The notes under the pieces are model-generated. The model was given only the letters and a program-made list of their open reading frames with translations, searched no databases and was not told where the DNA came from. DNA of 64,000 nt, from assembly GCF_000003815.2 (NCBI RefSeq), contig NC_049994.1:11623894-11687893 (forward strand), written 5' to 3'. Below are positions 22,620 to 32,173 of this stretch, in pieces. Each line of letters begins with the position of its first letter. The first letter of the stretch is position 1. The translations under genes and the position numbers were made by a program. This DNA comes from Branchiostoma floridae (lineage: Eukaryota > Chordata > Leptocardii > Amphioxiformes > Branchiostomatidae).

Positions 22620-22835
22620 GTTTATCTAAAGAGTCAGATGTTTCAGATAGCGTATCCGCTGTCTCGCTGTCTTAGATAAAATCTCAGTCACTAATGAAAG
22701 ATAAAGTGCTGCTATCTGAAACATCTGGCTATTCAGAGAACTTATTTAATCGCTTGATTTATTCTAGTATTCATTTTCTGTCACTGATGAAAGATAGTGG
22801 ATGCTATCCAAAACCTGATACGCTTTAGAGAGTTC
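22620..22835. mobile_element. cluster of three Penelope-like/hammerhead-like core copies
   Basis: A minus copy at about 22630-22665 is followed by plus copies at about 22682-22730 and 22780-22815. The third has the exact catalytic-core string CTGATGA (22784-22790) and a hairpin GATAG/CTATC with a TGGATG loop, but AAAACC instead of GAAAC. The second has CTAATGA, AGATA/TATCT and GAAACATC. Confidence 0.55.
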
Positions 22836-23271
22836 ATCTTTAGTTGCCCACATTATCTTATATTAGATATGATTTACTTGTACTTATATCGACGCATTGG
22901 AGATTTACATTCACTTAAAAGGCCAGGCTTTTCTAGATTTCGGTTTCCAGTTTGCTTCAAGCAGGAAACAGTCGACAAAAGCACAATCTGTAACTCGATA
23001 GCCGCACTTTGCAAATCAAGATGGACCGGTGCCTCAGAGCAAATAAACTTAGCGTAATCAAATGATATTGTACAGAGGAAAGAGCCTTTTAATGTTCATT
23101 TTGGATTATCCTACCCGCGCATTTCCACCGGGGCCTGAGCTGATTGTAAGTGCTGCTGCCGGTTAGGATTATGAAGGAGAATTAGGAAGCCCTGATGTCG
23201 ATGTAAATGGATACTGATCAATAAGTGCCTGCTAAAGTTGTCCAGCTGTAGCTTTTTGATTAAGTACACTG
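22836..23271. other. no gene seen
   Basis: No supported exon or repeat. Confidence 0.5.
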
Positions 23272-23512
23272 TTATGCCCCTGTCACATTATCCACGATCT
23301 TTGTACGCATCGATGGAAGATCGGCCATATTTAAGATCGACAGAGGGTTGCGCGTATGTTTCACCTGAAAAAACGGTCCCTGTCACATATAAGCCATACT
23401 TTGTACCTTGTACAATGGCTGTGCAATAAAGTTATTATTATAAGCGAGGCTCGGGCGATTGCCGCAGAATCGTCGTCCAATCGATTTTTCGATTTTCATG
23501 ACAGGGGTATTA
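23272..23512. mobile_element. inverted-repeat MITE
   Basis: The left end CCCCTGTCACAT and right end ATGACAGGGG are inverted; TTAT/ATTA lies outside. The inside carries two CCCTGTCACAT-like motifs. There is no coding potential. Confidence 0.55.
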
Positions 23513-23814
23513 CTGTGTGCCCCCCACCCATACACACACCCGACATGTCGAGGATTTCCTATTCATGCAGAACCAGGTATTAGGTGCCAATCTATCTTCG
23601 GAGATTTGTCTGTCGATATACCGTGACAGAAGAGTGTTCAGGAGGCCATCCTGGCCACAGGCAGCTGCCGACATGAACAGACAGTAAACTAAACGTGGCA
23701 ACCCGAAGATGACACCAAGTGATGAGGGCAAACGGAACCATGTCACAGATTTAAGAACTCAGACCTGACTGACTGTTGTAATTCGCCAAAAAACAGTAAC
23801 TCAAGCAACTGGAT

Positions 23815-23880
23815 ATAATTTTGGAAACGGTCAGACATTACAACTAGCATCCACTAGTTTTCGTCAGTGACATCTATTTG
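23815..23880 (-). mobile_element. Penelope-like fragment with covarying hammerhead-like stem
   Basis: On the minus strand CTGACGA (23861-23867) is followed by AACTAG-TGGATG-CTAGTT and GTAATGTCTGACC. Compared with AGATAG/CTATCT elsewhere, two base pairs of the hairpin have changed on both sides and still pair. Confidence 0.6.
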
Positions 23881-24034
23881 GAGAGGGTTTTATATCTTAG
23901 CTGTGAATTTATATGTAAAAAAGATCTAGTTGAAAAATATTTTTATCCTAACTATGAATCAATATGCAAAAAGGTGGTGAGGAAGACAAATTTCCAATGG
24001 CCCCAAAGCTACAAACTTTAAGGTAAGACAAGTT

Positions 24035-24125
24035 AAGACTATGTTGATGCAACGTCTGGCCGTTTCCAAAATAATATCGAATTGCCTGAGTGACTGCTTT
24101 TTGGTGTATCTTATTAACTGGTTGT
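24035..24125 (+). mobile_element. Penelope-like fragment
   Basis: The 3' half of the repeat: CAACGTCTGGCCGTTTCC then TTGCCTGAGTGACTGCTTTTTGG. The hammerhead-like 5' half is missing. Confidence 0.5.
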
Positions 24126-25136
24126 CTAACCTTCATTGACGTGACTGTTGTAATTATATTGTCTCAACTGGAAAGAAACGGGACTACAGAAGTTGCATTT
24201 CGCCACGTTGACTTGGATGATGACCAGGTCTACGCGCACAGGGATCCTCGCCTGATGCTACATTTAAAGTCTCTTTGACGGCACGCGGTGATGTACTGTC
24301 AGTCGGCTCAACCACGTCCCATTAGATTAATGTAGGCTCATCTATCTTGTGGCCTCTTGGACCCATCATTACTTGCATTTTGTCAATGTAAGGCCCCACC
24401 GACTTCATTATATGGATGACATTCGCGCTCATAAATTTTCATCAGTTTAAGAATGTGACCATTCTGAAAATCTTAAAAAGAATATGCAAATATGACCTAA
24501 TTTATGGAGTAAATTGAAAGCAAAACAACAACATCGGAAAACGGACTCTAGCGAAGTCTTTAAAAGTCTCAAAAAGATGTGAAAAAAAACAAATCAATCA
24601 TTTCTTGTTCGGCAATACCATGTTTTATTGTTCAGTCATGTGTTAAACCTTCCTGTTCACATAAGATTTCATAATGGGAAACTATTTCTCCCATTTTCAT
24701 TCGCACACTTGCATCCGTTTTAGGGTGCACAGAGAATAAATTATACTCAAATCAGTATGTCTACGAGCCTTCGTATACACCAACCTTATTTTCTGGGGAC
24801 GTGACAAATATAGCGGGGCTAGGGTAGGTATTAGTTCCCATGTGATCGGTAGAGACAGTGAACTGCGTGTCAAGGGCTTCCTAAATTTCATCAACATCTG
24901 TGCCATCGCGTGGTGGGTGCTTTGTCTACACACGCTATCAATTTAAAGATTTGAAAGGACAGAATGCGTTAGGGGTTTGAGTGTACAATTTTTCTCATCA
25001 GCTCAAAACGACATGCTTTGTAGGCTGACAGTGAGGGACTGGGTATCCCTGTTGGAAAGATCCGTAAATCTTATGAAATACTGCCTATGCCTCAATTTTT
25101 CAACCGTGGCATCGTGAACATAACCTTGCAAACTAT
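24126..25136. other. no gene seen
   Basis: No supported exon. A minus-strand frame at 24697-24933 has no recognisable domain. Confidence 0.5.
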
Positions 25137-25141
25137 CAACT

Positions 25142-25774
25142 CAGGGGTGCCTAAGCATTTGCACGATCCCTATGAAATTCGTACGAATATTATGTGATAC
25201 ACACGAATCACTATGCGAAAACGCACGAATATTATGAAATTCGCACGAATCACTATGCGAAATCGTACGAATTTTATGAAATTCGCACGAATCACTATGT
25301 GACACACACGAGCCTTATGTGATTTGCACGATCCTTATGCGAAATTGCGCAACCACTGGCGGGGTCACGTGACAAACGGAGCGGGATTTTCAAGATGGCG
25401 GCTTCGCCGCTTCGGCGACTGAAAATACGATGTAACACGCCGAAATGAAGCTAAACAGTAGCTCACAGGCTATCAAATACATCTTTGCGACGGTAAATGT
25501 CCATTCCATGCCTTGAAATATAAATATCTCGGGTAGAAACGCTCAAAATCATGCCTCCTCCCGGCCGCCGTTTTTGCATAAGGATCGTGCAAATCACATA
25601 AGGCTCGTGTGTGTCACATAGTGATTCGTGCGAATTTCATAAAATTCGTACGATTTCGCATAGTGATTCGTGCGAATTTCATAATATTCGTGCGTTTTCG
25701 CATAGTGATTCGTGTGTATCACATAATATTCGTACGAATTTCATAGGGTTCGTGCAAATGCTTAGGCACCCCTG
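25142..25774. mobile_element. foldback element with 199-bp arms and CAACT target duplication
   Basis: The arms 25142-25340 and 25576-25774 are inverted copies with one mismatch seen by eye. They begin CAGGGGTGCC and are flanked by CAACT at 25137-25141 and 25775-25779. Each arm is a chain of about ten 20-22-bp units of the type CACGAATCACTATGCGAAA. The 235-bp centre has a CACGTG box and AAGATGGCGGC (YY1-like). No transposase is encoded. CAGGGG ends are hAT-like, but a 5-bp duplication is not. Confidence 0.9.
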
Positions 25775-25779
25775 CAACT

Positions 25780-27104
25780 GCTGGTGCTCATCTTATTCAG
25801 CTCGCAAATGCCATATCAAAAACGAAACATGAAATATATTTTGTGGGTATAGTCATAGACAATCATATCATTAAAAACGTGCTTTTTGTATCACATCATA
25901 TTCCATCTTCCTTGAAAACATCACACATCAGAATTCCACCCCAAAGTTTTGAAAGCCAAACGCCAAACACAAAAAGTAAAACCAGTCGTTGGCCAACAGA
26001 TATGAGCTTTAATGTTTTGTACATCAAAATCAGGACGAGGCTATTTATTTCCAATAAAGCATTTATGATCACAGATAAAATAGCCATATAAATTGATAAA
26101 CGTGCCTATCCTGCCAATGCTCTTGTCCACGGATTACTGATCATTATTTCTATTCTTTTTAATCAAATTGTAAGAAAATTAGACAAAAACTGAGAAATGT
26201 ATTTTTCTTATGCGTTTTGACCATTGTATACATCTTTGACAAACCAATCTCAACCTATATTGTAAATGCACAAAGAGAATAGACGAAGCCGAACCTATAT
26301 ATAAAAGTAGGTTTATAACTCATGTTTTAGGTTAGTGTTAGAAGCCGTGTCAATATACTTATCACGACTTTTATAATTCTGTACCTTTACGTATCCGGAC
26401 AGGACATGGGTCTACAGTAAAAGCTATCAATCCTTAGAACAAAACGTGTTCTTTTGCGCACTAGGATAGCATTAACAGCACCCAAACCTGTCTCCCTGAC
26501 TCCAAACCATAATTGCAGATCTTTAAATCTAAAGCTGTTCGTTTACAAGCTTGCAGAATGAAATGGCCATATCGATTTAATATGGATGAGCTGATGTCGA
26601 AATGGAAGACCACAAAGATCCGAGACGCCATGGGAATGTCCTGCCTATAAATCAAGATTCCTTAAAGTAACTGGTCTGAGAAGAACCGTTTTAAGGAACA
26701 GTTTGATGTACAACATCTTCTGAAATAGTGCGTATAATAAAGGGCATCTATCAGCAGCAATGGCATTTTTAACAGCATCAAGTATTATGTGCTCAGTCTA
26801 GTGTGTAATGGAATGGGTGACTTTGATATGATGTACAATGTTCAGAGTTATATAAAAAGATCTGGTAGTTTATCTTAAATGCAGAATAAAGAGGTCTGGT
26901 AGTTTATGTCCATTGCAGCATAAAGGCGCTATTACGTTAGTAACACTGCATCATGTGTTATGGCTTGGCGCTGAGTCTTGAAATAGCATTAAAACAAGAA
27001 TCCTGTAAGCCGTGGACAACGCATATCATTCAAGGGCATACGTCGTAACTACACGTATCTGCTAGTCTTCGCATCAATTGAAATCTATAGCATTCAAAAC
27101 CTGG
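25780..27104. other. no gene seen
   Basis: AT-rich sequence with only short frames lacking domain features. Confidence 0.5.
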
Positions 27105-27205
27105 TAATTCCAGATTCTCGTCCACTTGTCACTGACGAAAAACAGTGGATGTCGACTGAAACGTCTGTTTTCAAATCTTATCCAATTTCTTGGGTAACCA
27201 TAGAT
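27105..27205 (+). mobile_element. Penelope-like fragment with hammerhead-like core
   Basis: CTGACGA at 27132-27138, GAAACGTC at 27158-27165 and a TGGATG loop between them have the spacing of a hammerhead core. The intervening stem is poorly paired in this copy, so it is probably dead. Confidence 0.55.
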
Positions 27206-27275
27206 GTTTTGCGTATTTCGTATTTTAACTTTATTCTATGTCACTAGGTACAACTAGACACCTGCCCTAATTACA

Positions 27276-27514
27276 CCCCCTTTCCACTAGGGCGGCGCTC
27301 TCGCCGCGCTCTCTCTGCGACCTAAAATTTGACATATCGTTCAACGAATTGTATCGAAAAGAAACGAATCTTTTTAAACTTTGTGTGTTTTGTTGTCTTC
27401 TCAGTCACACTCTTACGTTTTGTATGACATACCCAGAGTGAAAGCGAATGTTACACATATCCTCTTTAGGTCGCAGTGAGAGCGCAGCGCGATCGCCGTC
27501 TAGTGGAAAGGGGG
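27276..27514. mobile_element. GC-rich-ended MITE with about 50-bp inverted repeats
   Basis: Both ends read CCCCCTTTCCACTAG inward, then a GC-rich block and GCGACCTAAA. The inside has TGTTGTCTTCTCAGTCACAC and TCTTACGTTT (27391-27420), also found inside the MITE at 30551-30798. No convincing target duplication was seen. Confidence 0.8.
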
Positions 27515-27833
27515 CCTTATGAACAGAATAAATTGCATAAGTCAAGATAGGAACCTAAAAGATTGAACGGTGAAGCATCTTGTACAGACATTTTCTCAGA
27601 CAGATAAATCGTTATTCCATCTCCGATTTCATATTTCAGAGGGACCGTGCGTGCCTTTTTGCAATTCTTGAACAGATGAAATGCTCATTCACTGCAAATT
27701 AATCCATCGATTTCCGCAATCATTGGGCACATAACTTTCTCGGGGGTGACAATGGTTCTGGCAATAGGGGAATTAGAATACTCCTTTGTTCTATGCATGT
27801 ATCCGTATCTGTACTACCGCCCTATAGGGCACT

Positions 27834-28360
27834 GCAAGTAAATTTTATGGATGACACCAGCGCGCGCATTAATTTGTGCCTGATTTCAGAAAAAGAAACA
27901 AGATTTTTTTTCTTCTGCATGGTAAACATGACGATAAAGTACCAAAATGAGCAAATACATTGTGTTGTAGCCTAATAATTATACTTGTAGAAGTGACACT
28001 TGCTAGGTGCCCAGGACTGTAGTTGTAGAAATAAAACTTATTGGATAGTTGTAAAAGTGACAACAATATGGAAGCCATGAGTGTGATTATCAACACATAC
28101 TATGATGGTGATGCCAGTCTATCACACTAGTGTCACTTTTACCACACCAGTCTATGTCTTGAATGCGGGAATGAATGCCTTGTTGGCTCTGATACCATGT
28201 TTTGTCCCTTTAATTCTTGTTACAACATTCATCACAACTTAATGGCACCTATTTTTGAAAATGTAGCCATCTTGTTTTTTTTCACCCATCTTGTTTTTTG
28301 TTCACCCTATCGCACTATTTTTGCAGTCTGCAGAGGATGTTATCCATTGAATTTACTTGC
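27834..28360. mobile_element. inverted-repeat element (family also at 44447-44772)
   Basis: The left end GCAAGTAAATTTTATGGATG is inverted at the right end (..CATTGAATTTACTTGC). The 3' half (28130-28360) matches the reverse complement of 44447-44680. No transposase. Confidence 0.65.
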
Positions 28361-28374
28361 TGTGGCCTTAGTGT

Positions 28375-29172
28375 AAAACATCAGCTTCTGTATTTGCATC
28401 TATATAGTCGGTATAACCGCCCTTAAGCGTAACGTTATAACACACCAGCTTCTGTATCCGTATCCGTATCTGTATAGCCGCTATCACCGCCCTTGTGCAA
28501 AACACACCAGCTTTGTAGGAACACGGTAGCAGCTGGTTACATCACACCCATCAACTTGTCACACTACCTAGTGACCTTTGCACATAAATGTATTTGGTTT
28601 CAAAGCTATCTAATGAGATTGATATGATAGTACTTATTGGCAATAAATTTAATTCTTCAATATCTATAGGGTAAAATAAATTTTTGAGCTCCTCAATTCT
28701 CGGTTAATAAATCCCGTAACTGGCAATTAAATTTTATATTGTTGAAGTTATTAAGACGCGTAGACCTTCCACGTATCTTCCTGGAATCTTTCTAGTAAAA
28801 TTGTAAATGATGTCATAACAAAATTTTATATTAGGCATATATTATATAACTTTATAATTGCTAAAGATTGCATGCATCCTATAAAATCTACTCGCTCATC
28901 TGTTTTCTATTCCGAGTCGAAGCAATCTGGATATCGTCCAAGCTTTGCTTAAGTATGTCTGAACCGAATCTTATCTTAGTCGTGTTGGCGAGACAGGGCA
29001 CTTTGTGTTTTCATCCATTAGTACACGGCGACAATCCTCATCAATTAAAGAATCTGTCAACTTCAACATAGTGTGACAATCGATGTAACGTTGCTTTGTA
29101 GGGCTATTCATTGCTCTTACTTTAGACAGAGAAATATTCTGATCTGAGGGCTGACGTGTTACTTTTCAACTA
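28375..29172. repeat. short tandem copies of an ACACCAGCTTCTGTAT motif, then unique sequence
   Basis: ATCAGCTTCTGTAT, ACACCAGCTTCTGTATCC and ACACCAGCTTTGTAGG recur between 28380 and 28515, each but the last followed by ATAGTCGGTATAACCGCCCTT-like sequence. The rest shows nothing recognisable. Confidence 0.5.
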
Positions 29173-29806
29173 AGAGTTCGCTCTTTGCTTGATAAAACTT
29201 TGCCTGGCAAGTCTGAGTGTCAATGATGCCATCCATTCACAACTTCCATGGCACTCCCTCACTGGATAAGGTCCCAATTGCATCGGTGCCCGCCAGTGAC
29301 GAAGCCCGGCCGGGTCCCGAGCCACAAATTTGTCCCTGTGGACTACCGGATACCAAGGGGTACCCCTCGGGGTTCCCCCACGGGTAGGTCACGGCGTCTC
29401 TTCGTTACTGGGTCCCGGGTTCATTTTCAGTCCGACTTAAATTCAACCCGGTGCCCGGCCGGGCCCAAAAAATACCCCAGAAGCCGCAAAGTTCCACACG
29501 AGGTCAAGTAGGGGACACGCCCGAAAGTGCAAAAAAAAGCTCGTGAATCGCCCTACAGGGCTCCTTTTTCCAATTTGAACCTATTATATTAAAGCCTATA
29601 TGTTCGTCAATCAATGTAAATCTGCTTTGTACGCCATACATCCATCTACTTGCCATTGTGTAGGAATGCCTTGAAAGGTTTTCGTGCTAGAGGGAGTCCA
29701 ATTTGAGTTTTTGAAGTTTTGCCTCTTCACTGGATAAAACTTTGACGTGCAAGTCTGCGACTCGAATGACGTCATTCACTCGACAACTCAAATGGCACTC
29801 GTTCAA
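29173..29806. repeat. diverged direct repeats bracketing a GC-rich element
   Basis: The segments 29173-29262 and 29720-29806 share GATAAAACTTTG, GCAAGTCTG, GATG/GACGTCATTCA, CACAACT and ATGGCACTC in the same order. The GC-rich element at 29270-29580 lies between them. Confidence 0.6.
29270..29580 (+). mobile_element. GC-rich inverted-repeat family X, copy 1
   Basis: It starts GGTCCCAATTGCATCGGTGC and ends near CCAATTTG. Inside are CCGACTTAAATTCAACCCGG, CCCGGCCGGG and CGCCCGAAAGTG. The same order occurs at 35637-35810 and, in reverse, at 58559-58722. The 88-codon open frame over it is a by-product of GC content. Confidence 0.75.
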
Positions 29807-29829
29807 GCACTAAAACCTTTCAAGTCCTC

Positions 29830-30550
29830 GCCCACAATGGAAATGGTTGTGAATCTTGAACTCCTTTAAAGTACCAACCCCAAAGGACGTTTTAGAATGA
29901 TTTGCAAAATACATGATAGCAGGCTCATTTCATCCGTGTAAACTAAGTCTTGCTTTATAGATAGCCGTAGTCTTAAGGGCTTTCAAATGCAGCACGACAC
30001 AAACAGCTCATGGAATAAAGTTACTTCTCAGACTTTCCTTTGTATCCACTTGGCGCCATGCCTACTCTATGGCCCGGACCCCATTTATCTAACTGCAATG
30101 CCAATAAGCGCAGAAGAGGAGTTAGCTTCTTTTGCAAGAGACATCTTCTATTTTGTCAAGGTCAATATCATCTCAAAAGATCAACTTTATGAGACGATAA
30201 TCAATTCCTTTTGCTGGCTGTTTCCCAACTAGTGACATAAGTATTAAGTAGGATATCTTATGATTGGTTTTCATGGGCTGTGAAAATCCCCAGGTAGACC
30301 TACGTCGTAGTTTTGGTCAATTCTTAGCATCGATGTCAAAAAATATTGAAAAGGGGGTCCCATTCGGCATTGGCTGATATAACATTAAAGGATCTGGAGG
30401 CTGTTTTTTATCATTAGAACGGAAAATGATAACGAATCTTTTATCCCACTTATTTTGATTCATGTTAGGAAAGTTTGTGTTGCGTTGATGGTGTCGGTTA
30501 ACACACATACACATCAATTTTTGTGCAGTAAAGTTCTTCTACTTCATCTT
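29830..30550. other. no gene seen
   Basis: No supported exon or repeat. Confidence 0.5.
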
Positions 30551-30798
30551 AAGGTGGTATCTCACTACACTCGGGGCACCGGTGTGGCACTGCGGATTCG
30601 AAAAGTGCTCAGCGAATTTCAGAGATAAAGAATGCATTCTCTTACGTTTGGTGTATGTTGTTGTCTTCTAAGTCATACTTTTACGTATTAAGCCATATCT
30701 AAATCATAATAATTGGTGAAAATAACACAACAGTGCCGCAGTCAATGAACCCCGCAGAGCCGCACAGGTGTCCCAAGTGCAGTGAGATACCACCCTTA
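30551..30798. mobile_element. MITE with AAGGTGGTATCTCACT ends
   Basis: The ends AAGGTGGTATCTCACT and, inverted, AAGGGTGGTATCTCACT extend with breaks for about 45 bp. The inside has TGTTGTCTTCTAAGTCATAC and TTTTACGTA, a variant of the core inside the MITE at 27276-27514, although the terminal repeats differ. Confidence 0.8.
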
Positions 30799-30867
30799 CG
30801 TCGTCTGATACTGTATATGCGTACATTGCCTTACCTCACATCAATGCATCAAAATGGCCGTCGTTGC

Positions 30868-31130
30868 ATCGCATGGCCCAATGACTAGGCTAGAGGACCG
30901 AGGTCGAAAGGATACGGGTTCGATACATTGCATTTCTACATAGAAAGGCACTTAACACGACTTTCCTCTCTCCACCCAGGTGCAAAATGGATACCTGACT
31001 TCGGTTGGGGTTGTAGAAAGTTGAGGAAAGAAAGGGATGGGCTCCGCCTTTAGTACCGTGCCAAAGACACAGTGGATAATAACCCACTGCGCCTACGGTC
31101 TCAGAAATGCCGTGGGACCTCCCTCATCTT
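30868..31130 (+). mobile_element. tRNA-derived SINE with shared central domain
   Basis: A tRNA-like head (ATGGCCCAATGACTAGG; B box GGGTTCGATAC) precedes a central domain GGCACTTAACACGACTTTCC..CACCCAGGTGCAAAATGG. The tail carries TACCTGACTTCGGTTGGGG and GGGCTCCGCCTTTAGTACCG. This arrangement is like amphioxus SINEs; the family name is not asserted. Confidence 0.75.
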
Positions 31131-31703
31131 TTCCACCATTAAAAGCATATTTGGTAGGTGACGGCTCGAATCAATAAGAATTGTTATTAGTCGGTAAGTG
31201 ATTAAGACTCAATAAGCATGGTATTTTGCTGACGTCAGGACTATTTCGAATTTACCAGGGTTTGCCTACCGCTAGTGCTCTCCGACAAAATCACCCACAT
31301 TAGTGTCTCCTAACGGCTTCGCATACAAACATGTTTTACAGATCATTCGGGAACCATTGCTCTTTTGCGCGATCACGCCACCCCGATGGGAAAAAGGCCA
31401 TCTGGAACTTTGTGTGCGATATATGGGAAATGCGAACATCGGGCCATCTTACGTACAAAGGACCTTAGAATTACTGATAACTGTACCGAGTTTCTATAGC
31501 CACCGGAAAATGTTAACAGCTTTATGGGTTTATTACCAGGCTGCAATAAGACATTTACCAAATGCAGCATCGTTAAACTATGGCGACATTCCAAGATGCA
31601 ATACTGTGAGAGGTGAAATGGTCACATGCCCAGGGGATTTTGATTTTGCGATAGGGAAAAATTTAGTGTTCGCGCGCGATGGTTTTAAGTTGAAACTGCC
31701 ATG
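31131..31703. other. no supported gene; one unexplained 138-codon frame
   Basis: An open frame at 31303-31719 (+) has no recognisable domain, no signal peptide and ends inside a tandem duplication. I regard it as chance. Confidence 0.5.
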
Positions 31704-32173
31704 CAGAGTTTTACTGTAAAAGGGGGATGTTCGAGGTGAACACGTCACTGTAAACACGCTAAAATTGGAACACCGGAAACATTTTTCGTTGTACATTATC
31801 TTCACAACAAGTTCTAAATGTGTAACATGTAGCCACTGTAGACTAAATCTTCAATATTGAATCTGCTATTATGATATTCTTCGGAGCTTTGCAATCCATG
31901 ACTGAAAATTAAAAAAAAAATCATATCTAGCGCAAAACAGAGTTTTACTGTAAAAGGGGGATGTTCGAGGTGAACACGTCACTGTAAACACGCTAAAATT
32001 GGAACACCGGAAACATTTTTCGTTGTACATTATCTTCACAACAAGTTCTAAATGTGTAACATGTAGCCACTGTAGACTAAATCTTCAATATTGAATCTGC
32101 TATTATGATATTCTTCGGAGCTTTGCAATCCATGACTGAAAATTAAAAAAAAAATCATATCTAGCGCAAAACA
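31704..32173. repeat. two identical tandem copies of a 234-bp unit
   Basis: The unit starting CAGAGTTTTACTGTAAAAGG at 31704 restarts at 31938. The copies look identical, including a run of ten A. This is a very recent duplication or an assembly duplication. Confidence 0.93.

Noticed and set aside
23510..23746. Minus-strand 78-codon frame with a signal-peptide-like start
   Set aside because: Part of it overlaps a MITE end, and no downstream exon in phase or domain could be found.
25142..25340. Regular ~20-bp repeats resembling a CRISPR array
   Set aside because: Units are contiguous with no unique spacers, occur as inverted arms of a mobile element and are in an animal genome.
25611..25832. 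Plus-strand frame with repeated SHSDSCEFH peptide
   Set aside because: It is the translation of the ~20-bp units in the right arm of the foldback element, with no start context or conserved flank.
29248..29511. 88-codon Pro/Arg-rich plus-strand frame
   Set aside because: It coincides with a GC-rich family X element whose other copies do not keep the frame.
31303..31719. 138-codon plus-strand frame
   Set aside because: No domain, no compositional bias of a protein, no splice support, and its end falls inside a tandem duplication.
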